From: a virus
Direction: 5' to 3' (one strand)
IMG/VR virus record: IMGVR_UViG_3300023174_000033
Location: 1 to 64,000 of that record
Length of the DNA: 64,000 nucleotides
Part shown: in pieces, positions 8,280-15,104 of the stretch
How the letters are laid out: each line of letters begins with the position of its first letter
How positions within the stretch are numbered: position 1 is the first letter of the stretch
Made by a program: the position numbers and the translations under genes
Notes under the pieces: model-generated
Databases searched by the model: none
The model's input: the letters and a program-made list of their open reading frames with translations, nothing else
What the model was told of the DNA's origin: nothing

Positions 8280-8944
8280 ATTATATTATTTTCTAAACAC
8301 CATTCATCCAAGACTTTTAAAGCCTCCTCCCTTGGTAAATCTCTTACCACTCTACCATTCTCCTTATAGAACTGTGCCCTCATTTGATTATCTATCCCAC
8401 GCTCAGTGAAATCTTCATCCTTTAGGACTGGTTCAGACTTATATGATCTAGGAATTCTAGGAACTTTAGTAAATAATCCCTCACTAGCTTTATCTTTTAA
8501 TAATTGCTCCAAACCTTTAAATGGGTTTTTATCACTTTCCTCACATATAAAATGTCCCATAGCTTTTGTATAATCAGTAGCCCTTGTATTGGGTGCAAAT
8601 ATAGAAACCACAAAACCAATACCACCTTGATCGAATGGTTTGATTAATATAATGTGATCAGTCTCCTCACATCGACAAATCAAAACCTTTAGAACATCTT
8701 TATCACTATATTCATATTGACGATCAAATTCAGCACTAAATGAAACATCACCTATAATAGATTTACACAACTCTTCTATCTTATTAAAAAATCCGTTTGA
8801 TTTCTTATCATCATCCCAAACGAGATACTTATCCCCCATTAACCAACTCTCCCTCCAAGTATTATATTGTTCCGCACTTATCTCTTCATAATAAGTTGAA
8901 AAGTAATCAGTATCAAAATCTTCAAATAATTTTAAGTGTTTCAT
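8276..8944 (-). CDS. Leader-tagged protein with duplicated C-terminal module
   Basis: A 222-residue protein of unknown function beginning MKHLKLFEDF (leader, LFE at 6-8). The last ~55 residues (from YKSEPVLKDEDF through LPREEALKVLDEW) are nearly the same as the C-terminus of the gene at 17280-17969, while the bodies differ. The shared tail is therefore a mobile module. It is translated ahead of the NUDIX gene with a 4-nt overlap. Confidence 0.7.
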   Translation of the reverse strand: MKHLKLFEDFDTDYFSTYYEEISAEQYNTWRESWLMGDKYLVWDDDKKSNGFFNKIEELCKSIIGDVSFSAEFDRQYEYSDKDVLKVLICRCEETDHIILIKPFDQGGIGFVVSIFAPNTRATDYTKAMGHFICEESDKNPFKGLEQLLKDKASEGLFTKVPRIPRSYKSEPVLKDEDFTERGIDNQMRAQFYKENGRVVRDLPREEALKVLDEWCLENNII

Positions 8945-8960
8945 ATTTTATATATTTATT

Positions 8961-8992
8961 TTTGGATTACAATTATATTATTGATATTTTTG
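8961..8992 (+). promoter_or_regulatory. Bacteroidota-type promoter
   Basis: TTTG at 8961-8964, a 20-nt spacer and TATTTTTG at 8985-8992, four bases before the ATG at 8997. Confidence 0.75.
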
Positions 8993-8996
8993 TCTT

Positions 8997-9221
8997 ATGA
9001 CATACCAAGAAGCTTACGACCTAGCACTTAAATCAAAATGGATTGCAACACCCTGCTTTGTAGGGGAATCCTGTTGGTGTAATATAATCACACCAGAAGT
9101 CCCAATCTTTTATGGCGAAGAAGATAACGAAGAAGTCCAAATAGTTTCATCAGGCGCCATTAATAAACAAATAGCAGAGCATATAGTAAAAGTCCATAAC
9201 CAATCCCTTGAATCAAAATGA
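8997..9221 (+). CDS. Small acidic protein, unknown function
   Basis: A 74-residue protein expressed from the promoter just upstream. It has three cysteines close together (PCFVGESCWC) and ends EHIVKVHNQSLESK. The 3' end of this gene is repeated as a remnant at 15491-15553, before the PRPP synthetase gene. It overlaps the next gene by 4 nt. Confidence 0.65.
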   Translation: MTYQEAYDLALKSKWIATPCFVGESCWCNIITPEVPIFYGEEDNEEVQIVSSGAINKQIAEHIVKVHNQSLESK

Positions 9222-9457
9222 TGAATGAATATTATAAACCCCTAATAGTTTTCCTCATAGGTGGTATCATAGGAATTTCTATTCTCATTTTAAAAACACC
9301 CAGTAAAAAATACCCAGTGACAGTTCAATGTTATTGGGAAACAAAAGGTTATCAATCATATCCCACTTTTGAGTGTGATTCTATTAAAGGTGATACTTGT
9401 TATAAAGATGGTAATGTGATTATAACAAAGAATATTATTAACGTTAGTTTTAATTAA
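9218..9457 (+). CDS. Small single-pass membrane protein
   Basis: A 79-residue protein with one transmembrane helix (about residues 8-26, IVFLIGGIIGISILIL) and a short outside or periplasmic domain holding three cysteines. Coupled to the previous gene by a 4-nt overlap. No family recognised. Confidence 0.6.
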   Translation: MMNEYYKPLIVFLIGGIIGISILILKTPSKKYPVTVQCYWETKGYQSYPTFECDSIKGDTCYKDGNVIITKNIINVSFN

Positions 9458-9458
9458 A

Positions 9459-9490
9459 TTTGGTTTACAATTATTTTATCCTTACCTTTG
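9459..9490 (+). promoter_or_regulatory. Bacteroidota-type promoter at the head of the cassette array
   Basis: TTTG at 9459-9462, a 20-nt spacer and TACCTTTG at 9483-9490; the ATG follows 4 nt later at 9495. It lies just before the first array ORF, so it could serve the downstream genes as the Pc promoter of an integron does. Confidence 0.75.
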
Positions 9491-9494
9491 TCTT

Positions 9495-9662
9495 ATGAAT
9501 AACACAAAAGTTGAAAGAGCAATCTACCTACAAAAAAAGGCGAACGACCAAATAGATACTTATGGTGAAGCATCCCATGATGTTGTAGATGAACTAATGG
9601 AAATTGTAGATTCCTTAAATGAAGGGGAACAATCACTTATGTTAGAACTTTATTACAAATAA
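9495..9662 (+). CDS. Small helical protein, first ORF of the array
   Basis: A 55-residue, mostly helical acidic protein (starts MNNTKVERAIYLQKK, ends QSLMLELYYK) placed directly behind a strong promoter. Its stop codon TAA overlaps the TAAC of the first attC-like site, as is typical of cassette ORFs. Function unknown. Confidence 0.6.
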   Translation: MNNTKVERAIYLQKKANDQIDTYGEASHDVVDELMEIVDSLNEGEQSLMLELYYK

Positions 9663-9751
9663 CGGTTGGGTGTATATGTAGGTTTTTAAATAAATACTCT
9701 AATATATACTATTGAACTAAATGAAAAACTTACATATACACCTTGTTATGT
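9657..9751 (+). other. attC-like site 1
   Basis: TAAC at 9660-9663, five bases (GGTTG), an arm GGTGTATATGTAGGTTTTT, a long loop, the matching arm (18 of 19 paired), TT, and GTTATGT at 9745-9751. It shares its left arm family with site 7 and with the half site at 10535. Confidence 0.65.
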
Positions 9752-9806
9752 GTTAGTAAAAAAAATAAAAACTTATTATGAAACAAAAATTATACAAATT
9801 AAAAAT

Positions 9807-10019
9807 ATGAAAATTAAAGACTTAAAAGATTGGTTGGATACACTAACAAAAGAACACGATGAATGCGAAATTGTGTTTAGAAAAATTGTTGGTAAAGATA
9901 ATAAGGATTATATGATTGCGAAGGATAATAGCATTGATGCTTGTGGAATAGACACAGACAATAATGAGGTTTATTTTTGTGATGAAACGACACACAACAT
10001 TATTGAGAAAAACTCATAA
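9807..10019 (+). CDS. Cassette ORF, unknown function
   Basis: A 70-residue acidic protein (MKIKDLKDWLDTLTKEHD...). I chose the ATG at 9807 over an in-frame GTG at 9750, because the leader before it (TTATACAAATTAAAA) recurs before other array ORFs at 10120, 10986 and 11915. It lies between attC-like sites 1 and 2. Confidence 0.6.
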   Translation: MKIKDLKDWLDTLTKEHDECEIVFRKIVGKDNKDYMIAKDNSIDACGIDTDNNEVYFCDETTHNIIEKNS

Positions 10020-10034
10020 TTTTTGTTTTATTAC

Positions 10035-10088
10035 TTATAACGTCCGATGATAAACAATCGTTTTAATGTTGTTTATCATTTGTTAGGT
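10035..10088 (+). other. attC-like site 2
   Basis: TTATAAC at 10035-10041, spacer GTCCG, arm ATGATAAACAA, an 11-base loop, arm TTGTTTATCAT, TT, GTTAGGT at 10082-10088. The last heptamer fits the attC core GTTRRRY exactly. It is nearly identical to site 5 at 11818-11871. Confidence 0.7.
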
Positions 10089-10119
10089 TTAGTATCAAAA
10101 ATTTTATACAAATTAAAAT

Positions 10120-10443
10120 ATGAAAGCAAGAATTAACGAGAATGAAACAAAAGAACTGAATCCAACAGAGATTGGAGAAAGGTTCATCAATGTAATGAAT
10201 AAATTACAAGAATTAGGTGTTTTTTATGGTGAAAACTATGGTGGTAAATACGAAGAAAAATATCCACATAGTTGTTATATGTTTAATATTAGATTGGATA
10301 GACATCGTTCTGGTTTTGAAAGTTTAATTGAAGATGGGTGTGGTGATAACACAGAAGAAGTTGAAGTTGCAAGAGAAGATACATCAGTTGAAGAATTATT
10401 GGTTCTTTTGGAAAAGACTTTCGATAAACTAAAAAACTCATAA
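10120..10443 (+). CDS. Cassette ORF, unknown function
   Basis: A 107-residue acidic protein (starts MKARINENETKELNPTEIG, ends EKTFDKLKNS) between attC-like site 2 and two half sites. Its leader has the TTATACAAATTAAAA block shared with other array ORFs. No domain recognised. Confidence 0.65.
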   Translation: MKARINENETKELNPTEIGERFINVMNKLQELGVFYGENYGGKYEEKYPHSCYMFNIRLDRHRSGFESLIEDGCGDNTEEVEVAREDTSVEELLVLLEKTFDKLKNS

Positions 10444-10459
10444 AATTTTTGATATTGAA

Positions 10460-10482
10460 TATAACTAGCGGCTACACGCAGG
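10460..10482 (+). other. attC-like left half site
   Basis: TATAAC, spacer TAGCG and an arm-like GCTACACGCAGG look like the left side of an attC-like site. The expected reverse-complement arm with TTGTTA is not found downstream, so this is probably a truncated site. No ORF lies between it and the next half site. Confidence 0.4.
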
Positions 10483-10534
10483 TTTATTGTGTATATACAA
10501 CAAATTAAAAAACTCAAAACAATAATTTAATTGA

Positions 10535-10560
10535 ACCTAACGGTTGGGTGTATGAGAAGG
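10535..10560 (+). other. attC-like left half site
   Basis: ACCTAAC (an exact RYYYAAC box), spacer GGTTG and arm GGTGTATGAGAAGG repeat the left side of the site at 12501-12594. The right arm is missing. A promoter lies right after it. Confidence 0.5.
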
Positions 10561-10567
10561 TTTTTTA

Positions 10568-10599
10568 TTTGGAAATCTCGAAATTTATACCTACCTTTG
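10568..10599 (+). promoter_or_regulatory. Bacteroidota-type promoter inside the array
   Basis: TTTG at 10568-10571, a 20-nt spacer and TACCTTTG at 10592-10599. It lies where the right arm of the preceding half site should be and would drive the ORF at 10664 and those after it. A 13-codon ORF starts 1 nt past the box; it may be leader sequence only. Confidence 0.7.
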
Positions 10600-10663
10600 T
10601 ATGAGTAGTGTGGCTTTGCACATACTTTCAACTTACAGATAAACTTTATAAACAGTTTTTACT

Positions 10664-10879
10664 ATGGAAGAATTTACACAACATGATTGGAATCACATGC
10701 ACGATTGTATATTACATGCAACTTGGAATACCACGAAGAAGAAATCTACAAGAGAAGAACTTGTGGAAATTTTCAATAAACTACCAGAAGACTTAAAAGA
10801 AGATGCTTACGAATGGGGTATGTCAGATACGTTGTGGAGAGATAAGTTTATTGAATGGTATGAGGAAAATTGTTTATAA
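10664..10879 (+). CDS. Cassette ORF, small acidic protein
   Basis: A 71-residue protein rich in Trp, His and Glu (starts MEEFTQHDWNHMHDC, ends FIEWYEENCL). Its stop TAA overlaps the TAAC of the following attC-like site. No function recognised. Confidence 0.65.
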   Translation: MEEFTQHDWNHMHDCILHATWNTTKKKSTREELVEIFNKLPEDLKEDAYEWGMSDTLWRDKFIEWYEENCL

Positions 10880-10958
10880 CGGTCGCAAATATGAGAAGTA
10901 AATCTTTTCATTAAAAATTAGGCAAAGTAAGATTTATTTCTTATATTTGTTGTTATAA
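10874..10958 (+). other. attC-like site 3
   Basis: TTATAAC at 10874-10880, spacer GGTCG, a 21-nt arm starting CAAATATGAGAAG, a long loop, the matching arm ending TTATATTTG (19 of 21 paired), TT, GTTATAA at 10952-10958. The right arm contains the promoter-like TATATTTG. Confidence 0.7.
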
Positions 10959-10985
10959 GTAGTAAAAACTAAAAAAATTATACAA

Positions 10986-11201
10986 ATGGAACAAAAACTC
11001 GAATTAAATTACAAGGAACAAATTGATTTTCTAACTTCAAAAAGAGATATAGAGTTGGAAAAATTGGATAATATGTTAAAAAGTAATTCAGATAGATTAA
11101 AAATAGAAAATCAATTTGATACACTCATGAAAGAACAAAATCAACTATCACTTACAATAGGTGCTAATAGAGTTTTTGTTAATAGTAGATATGGTAAATA
11201 A
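10986..11201 (+). CDS. Cassette ORF, coiled-coil-like protein
   Basis: A 71-residue, highly charged helical protein with a coiled-coil look (KRDIELEKLDNMLKSN). First of two ORFs between attC-like sites 3 and 4; 17 nt separate it from the next. Function unknown. Confidence 0.6.
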   Translation: MEQKLELNYKEQIDFLTSKRDIELEKLDNMLKSNSDRLKIENQFDTLMKEQNQLSLTIGANRVFVNSRYGK

Positions 11202-11218
11202 TTTTAAAAATTAAACAA

Positions 11219-11440
11219 ATGAAAAGAACTAAATTAACAGATTTTATTTTGAAAAACTTACGATGGACTAGTATATTTTTGTGGAATCAAATATATTTTA
11301 ACAGATTAAGTAAAGCGTTAGAAGAATTTAAAAACAATTCAGATGTGGAAACTATTTCACACAAAAATAATGATGTAATTAAAAGTTTTTCAAAAGAAAA
11401 TTTAGGTGATAGTACTATATATAAAGTTGAGGTAGTTTAA
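11219..11440 (+). CDS. Cassette ORF, unknown function
   Basis: A 73-residue protein with an amphipathic, Trp-containing N-terminal half (FILKNLRWTSIFLWNQI). Second ORF of a two-gene cassette. Function unknown. Confidence 0.55.
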   Translation: MKRTKLTDFILKNLRWTSIFLWNQIYFNRLSKALEEFKNNSDVETISHKNNDVIKSFSKENLGDSTIYKVEVV

Positions 11441-11456
11441 TTTTAGTTTTTATTAC

Positions 11457-11541
11457 TTATAACTGTTGCAAATATGAGAAGTAAATCTTTTCATTAAAAA
11501 ATAAACAAAATAAGATTTATTTCTTATATTTGTTGTTATAT
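11457..11541 (+). other. attC-like site 4
   Basis: TTATAAC at 11457-11463, spacer TGTTG, the same arms as site 3 (CAAATATGAGAAG...; TTATATTTG), TT, GTTATAT at 11535-11541. It is close to a copy of site 3, so this pair flanks a two-ORF unit like direct repeats. Confidence 0.7.
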
Positions 11542-11579
11542 TAGTTAAATTATTGTTTTACAGATTAAAAAAGAAAAAA

Positions 11580-11801
11580 GTGAAAGAACAAATTATTGAA
11601 ATTTTAGGAAAAAACCACACCACTCCAATACAATTTGATGAATTTAATGGTTTTTATGGACTATATACATATAAAAATGGTGTATATGTGTTTAAGGAAG
11701 GTGAAGATATTGATTATGATGATATTAATGATAGTGATAAAAATAAAATATTAAAAGTGGTTTTGTCTAAAAAATGGAAATTAAATAAATCTCTACAATA
11801 A
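11580..11801 (+). CDS. Cassette ORF, unknown function
   Basis: A 73-residue protein (KEQIIEILGKNHTTPIQFDE..., ends KLNKSLQ). I chose the GTG at 11580; a TTG at 11553 is in frame upstream. An Asp-rich stretch (DIDYDDINDSDK) lies near the C-terminus. Function unknown. Confidence 0.5.
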   Translation: MKEQIIEILGKNHTTPIQFDEFNGFYGLYTYKNGVYVFKEGEDIDYDDINDSDKNKILKVVLSKKWKLNKSLQ

Positions 11802-11817
11802 ACAATAATTTAATTGA

Positions 11818-11871
11818 ATATAACGTCTGATGATAAACAATCGTTTTAATGTTGTTTATCATTTGTTATAA
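11818..11871 (+). other. attC-like site 5
   Basis: ATATAAC at 11818-11824, spacer GTCTG, arms ATGATAAACAA and TTGTTTATCAT around TCGTTTTAATG, TT, GTTATAA at 11865-11871. It differs from site 2 by one spacer base and the last heptamer. Confidence 0.7.
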
Positions 11872-11914
11872 GTATGTAAAACAAAAATTATACAAATTAA
11901 AAAAAAATAAAATT

Positions 11915-12148
11915 ATGAGTTGGAAATTAAACACAGAAGATGAAAATCCATTATGGAGACAATATATGGATGAACTTGAAAAAATGAATCCAGAGGAATC
12001 AAGAAAATGGGAGGTAGTAAGAGAATTACCAGTTGAATTACCATTTAAGACAACAACGACATCCAATTATTCAGAAGATGAATTTTTGGAAAAATTGAAA
12101 ACTGATGAGGACTTTAATAAGAGATGGGGTAAATTAAAAAACTCATAA
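11915..12148 (+). CDS. Cassette ORF, unknown function
   Basis: A 77-residue protein (starts MSWKLNTEDENPLWRQYMDE, ends RWGKLKNS). The ATG at 11915 follows the shared TTATACAAATTAA leader. The 3' flank (AACTCATAATTTTTGTTTT) is the same as that behind the ORF at 9807, so cassettes share ends beyond the palindrome. Confidence 0.6.
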   Translation: MSWKLNTEDENPLWRQYMDELEKMNPEESRKWEVVRELPVELPFKTTTTSNYSEDEFLEKLKTDEDFNKRWGKLKNS

Positions 12149-12163
12149 TTTTTGTTTTATTAC

Positions 12164-12217
12164 TTATAACGATTGCAAATATATTGTCGTTTTAATGCAA
12201 TATATTTGTTGTTATAG
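12164..12217 (+). other. attC-like site 6
   Basis: TTATAAC at 12164-12170, spacer GATTG, perfect arms CAAATATATTG and CAATATATTTG around TCGTTTTAATG, TT, GTTATAG at 12211-12217. The loop is the same as in sites 2 and 5 although the arms differ. The right arm holds TATATTTG. Confidence 0.7.
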
Positions 12218-12252
12218 GTAGTTTATTAATTTTCTAAAACGGATTAAAAGAT

Positions 12253-12495
12253 ATGACACACGAATACATAAATGAATTATTAGAAAGACAGGGTGAAAAT
12301 CCTGTTTTGTTAGATAGATGTGTATTAAACATCACTGATGGTAGAAGTATAATTTACACACTTTGTGGTGATACTGATTATGAACAACGAGAACTTGAAA
12401 TATGCTATGCTGATAAACATAGTGATGTTATTTGGAAAGGTATCGTTAAAACAAAACAGGAATTGGAAAAGGTAGTTTTAGAAAATTTAAAATAA
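12253..12495 (+). CDS. Cassette ORF, unknown function
   Basis: An 80-residue acidic protein (starts MTHEYINELLERQGENPVLL, ends VVLENLK) with three cysteines. It lies between attC-like sites 6 and 7. No family recognised. Confidence 0.65.
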   Translation: MTHEYINELLERQGENPVLLDRCVLNITDGRSIIYTLCGDTDYEQRELEICYADKHSDVIWKGIVKTKQELEKVVLENLK

Positions 12496-12500
12496 ATTAC

Positions 12501-12594
12501 ATATAACGGTTGGGTGTATGAGAAGGTTTGCTTTGATGAACTTTCAAATTATCACCAATGCTGATAGCAAACTTTCTTATACACCTTGTTATAA
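12501..12594 (+). other. attC-like site 7
   Basis: ATATAAC at 12501-12507, spacer GGTTG, arm GGTGTATGAGAAGGTTTG, a long loop, arm CAAACTTTCTTATACACC, TT, GTTATAA at 12588-12594. It shares its arm family with site 1. Confidence 0.7.
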
Positions 12595-12702
12595 CCAGTA
12601 CGGTAAAATTGCACAAATGTTTGATTGAAATACTGAACAAAAACTTTTAAAAATGTGCGGTGGGAATTTTAAAATTGAATATTTATATATAAAGTAAAAA
12701 CT

Positions 12703-13200
12703 ATGAGTGAAGATATACGCAAAATGATTGATAAAGTTAAGAAATTTAAACAATTTATTAGCGAAAGTAATACTACAAATTATATCAATTGGAGTGATTT
12801 ACCAATCCAAGTAAAAAATGACATAACTGAAAATTTGAGAGATAATATACGATATATTAAAGAAGAATATTGGAATAGTGAAGCGTTGAGAGATTCTATT
12901 GACGATTCTATTAATAAACCAATTTTTAAAATAGAATATAAAAATGTTGATGTTTTGTATAACGAACTTATACAAATTGGTTGGGGTATTAGTGAAGACA
13001 ATGTTAAAAGATTAATTTCTGCTCTAAAAAATGGTGCTGAACTTGACCCAATTATACTTGAAAACGGTAAATTTTTTGATGGTGGTCATAGATTGACTGC
13101 ATACAAAAAAATGAAAAAAGAATTAATACCTACAATTGATATTGGATTTTTGATGAATTTCGATTGGGAAAAATGGGACAACGGACAGGCTGATTTTTAA
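12703..13200 (+). CDS. ParB/sulfiredoxin-like domain protein
   Basis: A 165-residue protein. The C-terminal third holds a ParB-like nuclease-fold core (DPIILENGKFFDGGHRLTAY), in which GGHR matches the usual G-x-HR motif. Such domains occur in DNA-binding, nuclease and kinase-like proteins. Near the N-terminus KKFKQFISES resembles the leader found on other genes here, with ISE as a possible processing site, but up to 14 residues precede it (seven if the start is the ATG at 12724). Another ParB-like gene is at 21086. Confidence 0.65.
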   Translation: MSEDIRKMIDKVKKFKQFISESNTTNYINWSDLPIQVKNDITENLRDNIRYIKEEYWNSEALRDSIDDSINKPIFKIEYKNVDVLYNELIQIGWGISEDNVKRLISALKNGAELDPIILENGKFFDGGHRLTAYKKMKKELIPTIDIGFLMNFDWEKWDNGQADF

Positions 13201-13305
13201 AAGTTTTTGAAAAAAAATGCTAAATAGAACGTATAATGTAATATTGGTTATAACTAACATATATCTACAATAACCTGTTTTTCCACCTTTTAAACAAACT
13301 GGCAA

Positions 13306-13830
13306 GTGAAAAAAACCAACTATTACGAAATTTGTAAAACAAAACTGCAATACCTAAACTACTCACCCAAAACCCAATCTACCTATTTACACTATGTAGA
13401 GCAATTCCTAAACGCAACCAAAATACCACCTACAAGGCTTACCTCACAAGATTTTCAATCCTATCTTGATAACTTTAATTTCACCTCAACATCCCAACAA
13501 AATCAAGTAATAAATTCAATCCGATTTCTATATAAGTTTGGACTGAATAAGAAATATGATAAGGTTTCTTTCAAAAGACCTAAATCAGAAAAAAAACTAC
13601 CTAAAGTAGTTGATTCCGATTTTATACTCAATAAACTTGACCAAATAGGTAATATCAAACACAAAACTATACTAACACTAACCTTTTCTGTGGGTCTTAG
13701 AGTATCTGAAATAACTAACCTTAAAATTGAAGATATTGACTCTAAACGAATGATAATCCATATCAAAAATGCGAAAGGTAGAAAAGATAGAATAGTCCCA
13801 CTTTCACAAAAAGTCTATTTCAAATTATAA
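13306..13830 (+). pseudogene. Tyrosine recombinase, N-terminal fragment
   Basis: About 174 residues in frame from a GTG start. An N-terminal SAM-like DNA-binding domain (TYLHYVEQFL) is followed by the start of the catalytic domain (TFSVGLRVSEITNLKIEDID, then KGRKDRIVPLS), with the first catalytic Arg in GLR and the Lys in KGRKDR. The ORF ends after LSQKV, where the inserted GIY-YIG gene begins. The central H-x-x-R region is missing, so the gene is not functional as it stands. XerC/D-like and integron integrases both fit the visible part. Confidence 0.85.
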
Positions 13831-14600
13831 TCTTCTAAATATCTAAAATTAGTATTATTTTTTATTTGTCCTAAAAGTTTAGCTTTTAAGGTTCTTACCT
13901 TTATTCCCATTGAATCGGCTGCTTCCTTTTTACTCGGAAAAATTTCTCCAGTTTCAATGTTTATAATTGGTCTTTTATTATGAGCTACTTTTCCTTTATT
14001 CGATTCACTTATTTTTTTCTTTGTTTCACCTGAATGTTTTTTACCCGACATTGGTTTATGATGAGCATGATTTTTACTAATTTTTTTTCTTATATCATCT
14101 GTAAGTTTTACACCCTTTCTATTTGAATTGCCCTTAGTGAAATTATTACCTAATAACCAACCATTTTCTAAATATGATTCCAATTGATTTACACATACTA
14201 GAATACACTCATTATCTTTATAAATCCATTTTTTACCAAATTGTGGATTTTTTTCATTACTGAAATCAGCTCTATTCATTTTCATTAATAACTTAGTATA
14301 ATCAGACATTATATAACTATCACCACCCTCCCTCAAATTTAATCCAATGTCACTATTAAAGCTATTAAACTCTGCTATGTATTTTTTCTCTAAAAAATTT
14401 AATTCATCTCTTTCACATTCTACAAGAATAGAAAATTCATGATTTTCCCAACCATATTTTTTTATAGAATTATATAAAAAAGTTTGTTCTATGCATTTTT
14501 CCGATTTATATGATCTAATTCTTCTCTTTATATCAATTGATTGTCCTATATAAATTCTACCAGATGGAGAAACTATTTTATATATACCACATATTTTCAT
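13815..14600 (-). CDS. GIY-YIG homing endonuclease with NUMOD motifs
   Basis: A 261-residue protein. The GIY-YIG nuclease domain is at the N-terminus (GIYKIVSPSGRIYIGQS, residues 5-21; catalytic R near 27; the YIAEFNS segment). C-terminal DNA-binding pieces follow: a NUMOD3-like segment (SGKKHSGETKKKISES) and a NUMOD1-like helix-turn-helix (FPSKKEAADSMGI). It lies antisense within a tyrosine recombinase gene and has replaced part of it. It may spread by cutting uninterrupted copies of that gene. The base composition is as AT-rich as the flanks. Confidence 0.9.
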   Translation of the reverse strand: MKICGIYKIVSPSGRIYIGQSIDIKRRIRSYKSEKCIEQTFLYNSIKKYGWENHEFSILVECERDELNFLEKKYIAEFNSFNSDIGLNLREGGDSYIMSDYTKLLMKMNRADFSNEKNPQFGKKWIYKDNECILVCVNQLESYLENGWLLGNNFTKGNSNRKGVKLTDDIRKKISKNHAHHKPMSGKKHSGETKKKISESNKGKVAHNKRPIINIETGEIFPSKKEAADSMGIKVRTLKAKLLGQIKNNTNFRYLEDYNLK

Positions 14601-14633
14601 TAAAAACTAATTAATTTACATTATATATTAAAA

Positions 14634-14735
14634 ATGATAATCCAAAAAATAGCAGGTCACTCAAATGTTAAAACAACTGAAATATATACACACGTCTCAA
14701 ATCAATTACTAAGTAAAGTAAATCTACCCATATGA
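14634..14735 (+). pseudogene. Tyrosine recombinase, C-terminal fragment
   Basis: Reads IIQKIAGHSNVKTTEIYTHVS and then to a stop, the standard end of the tyrosine recombinase catalytic domain with the second active His (GHS) and the nucleophile Tyr (IYTHVS). It continues the fragment at 13306 after the GIY-YIG gene; roughly 70-80 codons including HxLRH are absent. Its stop overlaps the next ATG by 4 nt, which was probably the original operon joint. Confidence 0.85.
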
Positions 14736-15076
14736 AAGTAATTATAGCAGGCTCAAGAAACTTTAATGACTACAACTTACTAAAATCAAGTTGTGATAAC
14801 CTACTTACACAATTCACTAATATAGAAATAGTTAGTGGAACCGCCAGAGGTGCAGATAAACTTGGTGAAAAATATGCAAGGGAGAAAGGTTATGATATAA
14901 AACAATTCCCAGCTAATTGGAATTTGGGTAAAAGTGCTGGATATATTAGAAATGATGAAATGGCACAGTATGCAGATATGTTAATTGCGTTCTGGGATGG
15001 AACAAGTAGAGGAACTAAACATATGATTGATTTGGCTAATAAAAGAAGTTTAAAGGTTGAAATTGTAAGATATTAA
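14732..15076 (+). CDS. SLOG-family protein (DUF2493-like)
   Basis: A 114-residue Rossmann-like protein. It opens MKVIIAGSRNFNDY and contains VSGTARGADKLGEKYA, the glycine-rich signature of DUF2493/YspA SLOG proteins, then FPANW and GYIRNDEMAQYAD. SLOG proteins are thought to bind nucleotides or nucleotide-derived ligands; the exact role in phages is unknown. It overlaps the recombinase stop by 4 nt. Confidence 0.8.
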   Translation: MKVIIAGSRNFNDYNLLKSSCDNLLTQFTNIEIVSGTARGADKLGEKYAREKGYDIKQFPANWNLGKSAGYIRNDEMAQYADMLIAFWDGTSRGTKHMIDLANKRSLKVEIVRY

Positions 15077-15104
15077 AATAAATAAGTTTTTATATATATC
15101 ACAT

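Larger units (their letters stand above)
9495..14735 (+). mobile_element. Integron-like cassette array with disrupted tyrosine recombinase
   Basis: About ten short plus-strand ORFs are separated by palindromic sites with one architecture, and the row ends at a tyrosine recombinase gene interrupted by a homing endonuclease gene. Each palindrome begins right after, or within about 40 nt of, an ORF stop, as attC sites do in gene cassettes. In classical integrons intI reads away from the array; here the recombinase lies at the 3' end and reads in the same direction, so the geometry is unusual. The recombinase may not be the enzyme that built the array. Confidence 0.6.

Noticed and set aside
7985-8409. 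Plus-strand frames opposite the NUDIX gene
   Set aside because: The minus strand has a perfect NUDIX box; the plus frames show no domain or start context.
9657-12594. Palindromes read as rho-independent terminators or MITE/REP elements
   Set aside because: They have no T-run after the stem, unlike the true terminators at 20666, 22242 or 32742, and the fixed TAAC-5-arm...arm-TT-GTTA frame with changing arms is not expected of MITEs. A CRISPR array is excluded because repeats and spacers are not of regular length.
13306-14735. Group I intron carrying the GIY-YIG gene
   Set aside because: The recombinase exons do not join to a full protein, the endonuclease is antisense, and no intron core was recognised.
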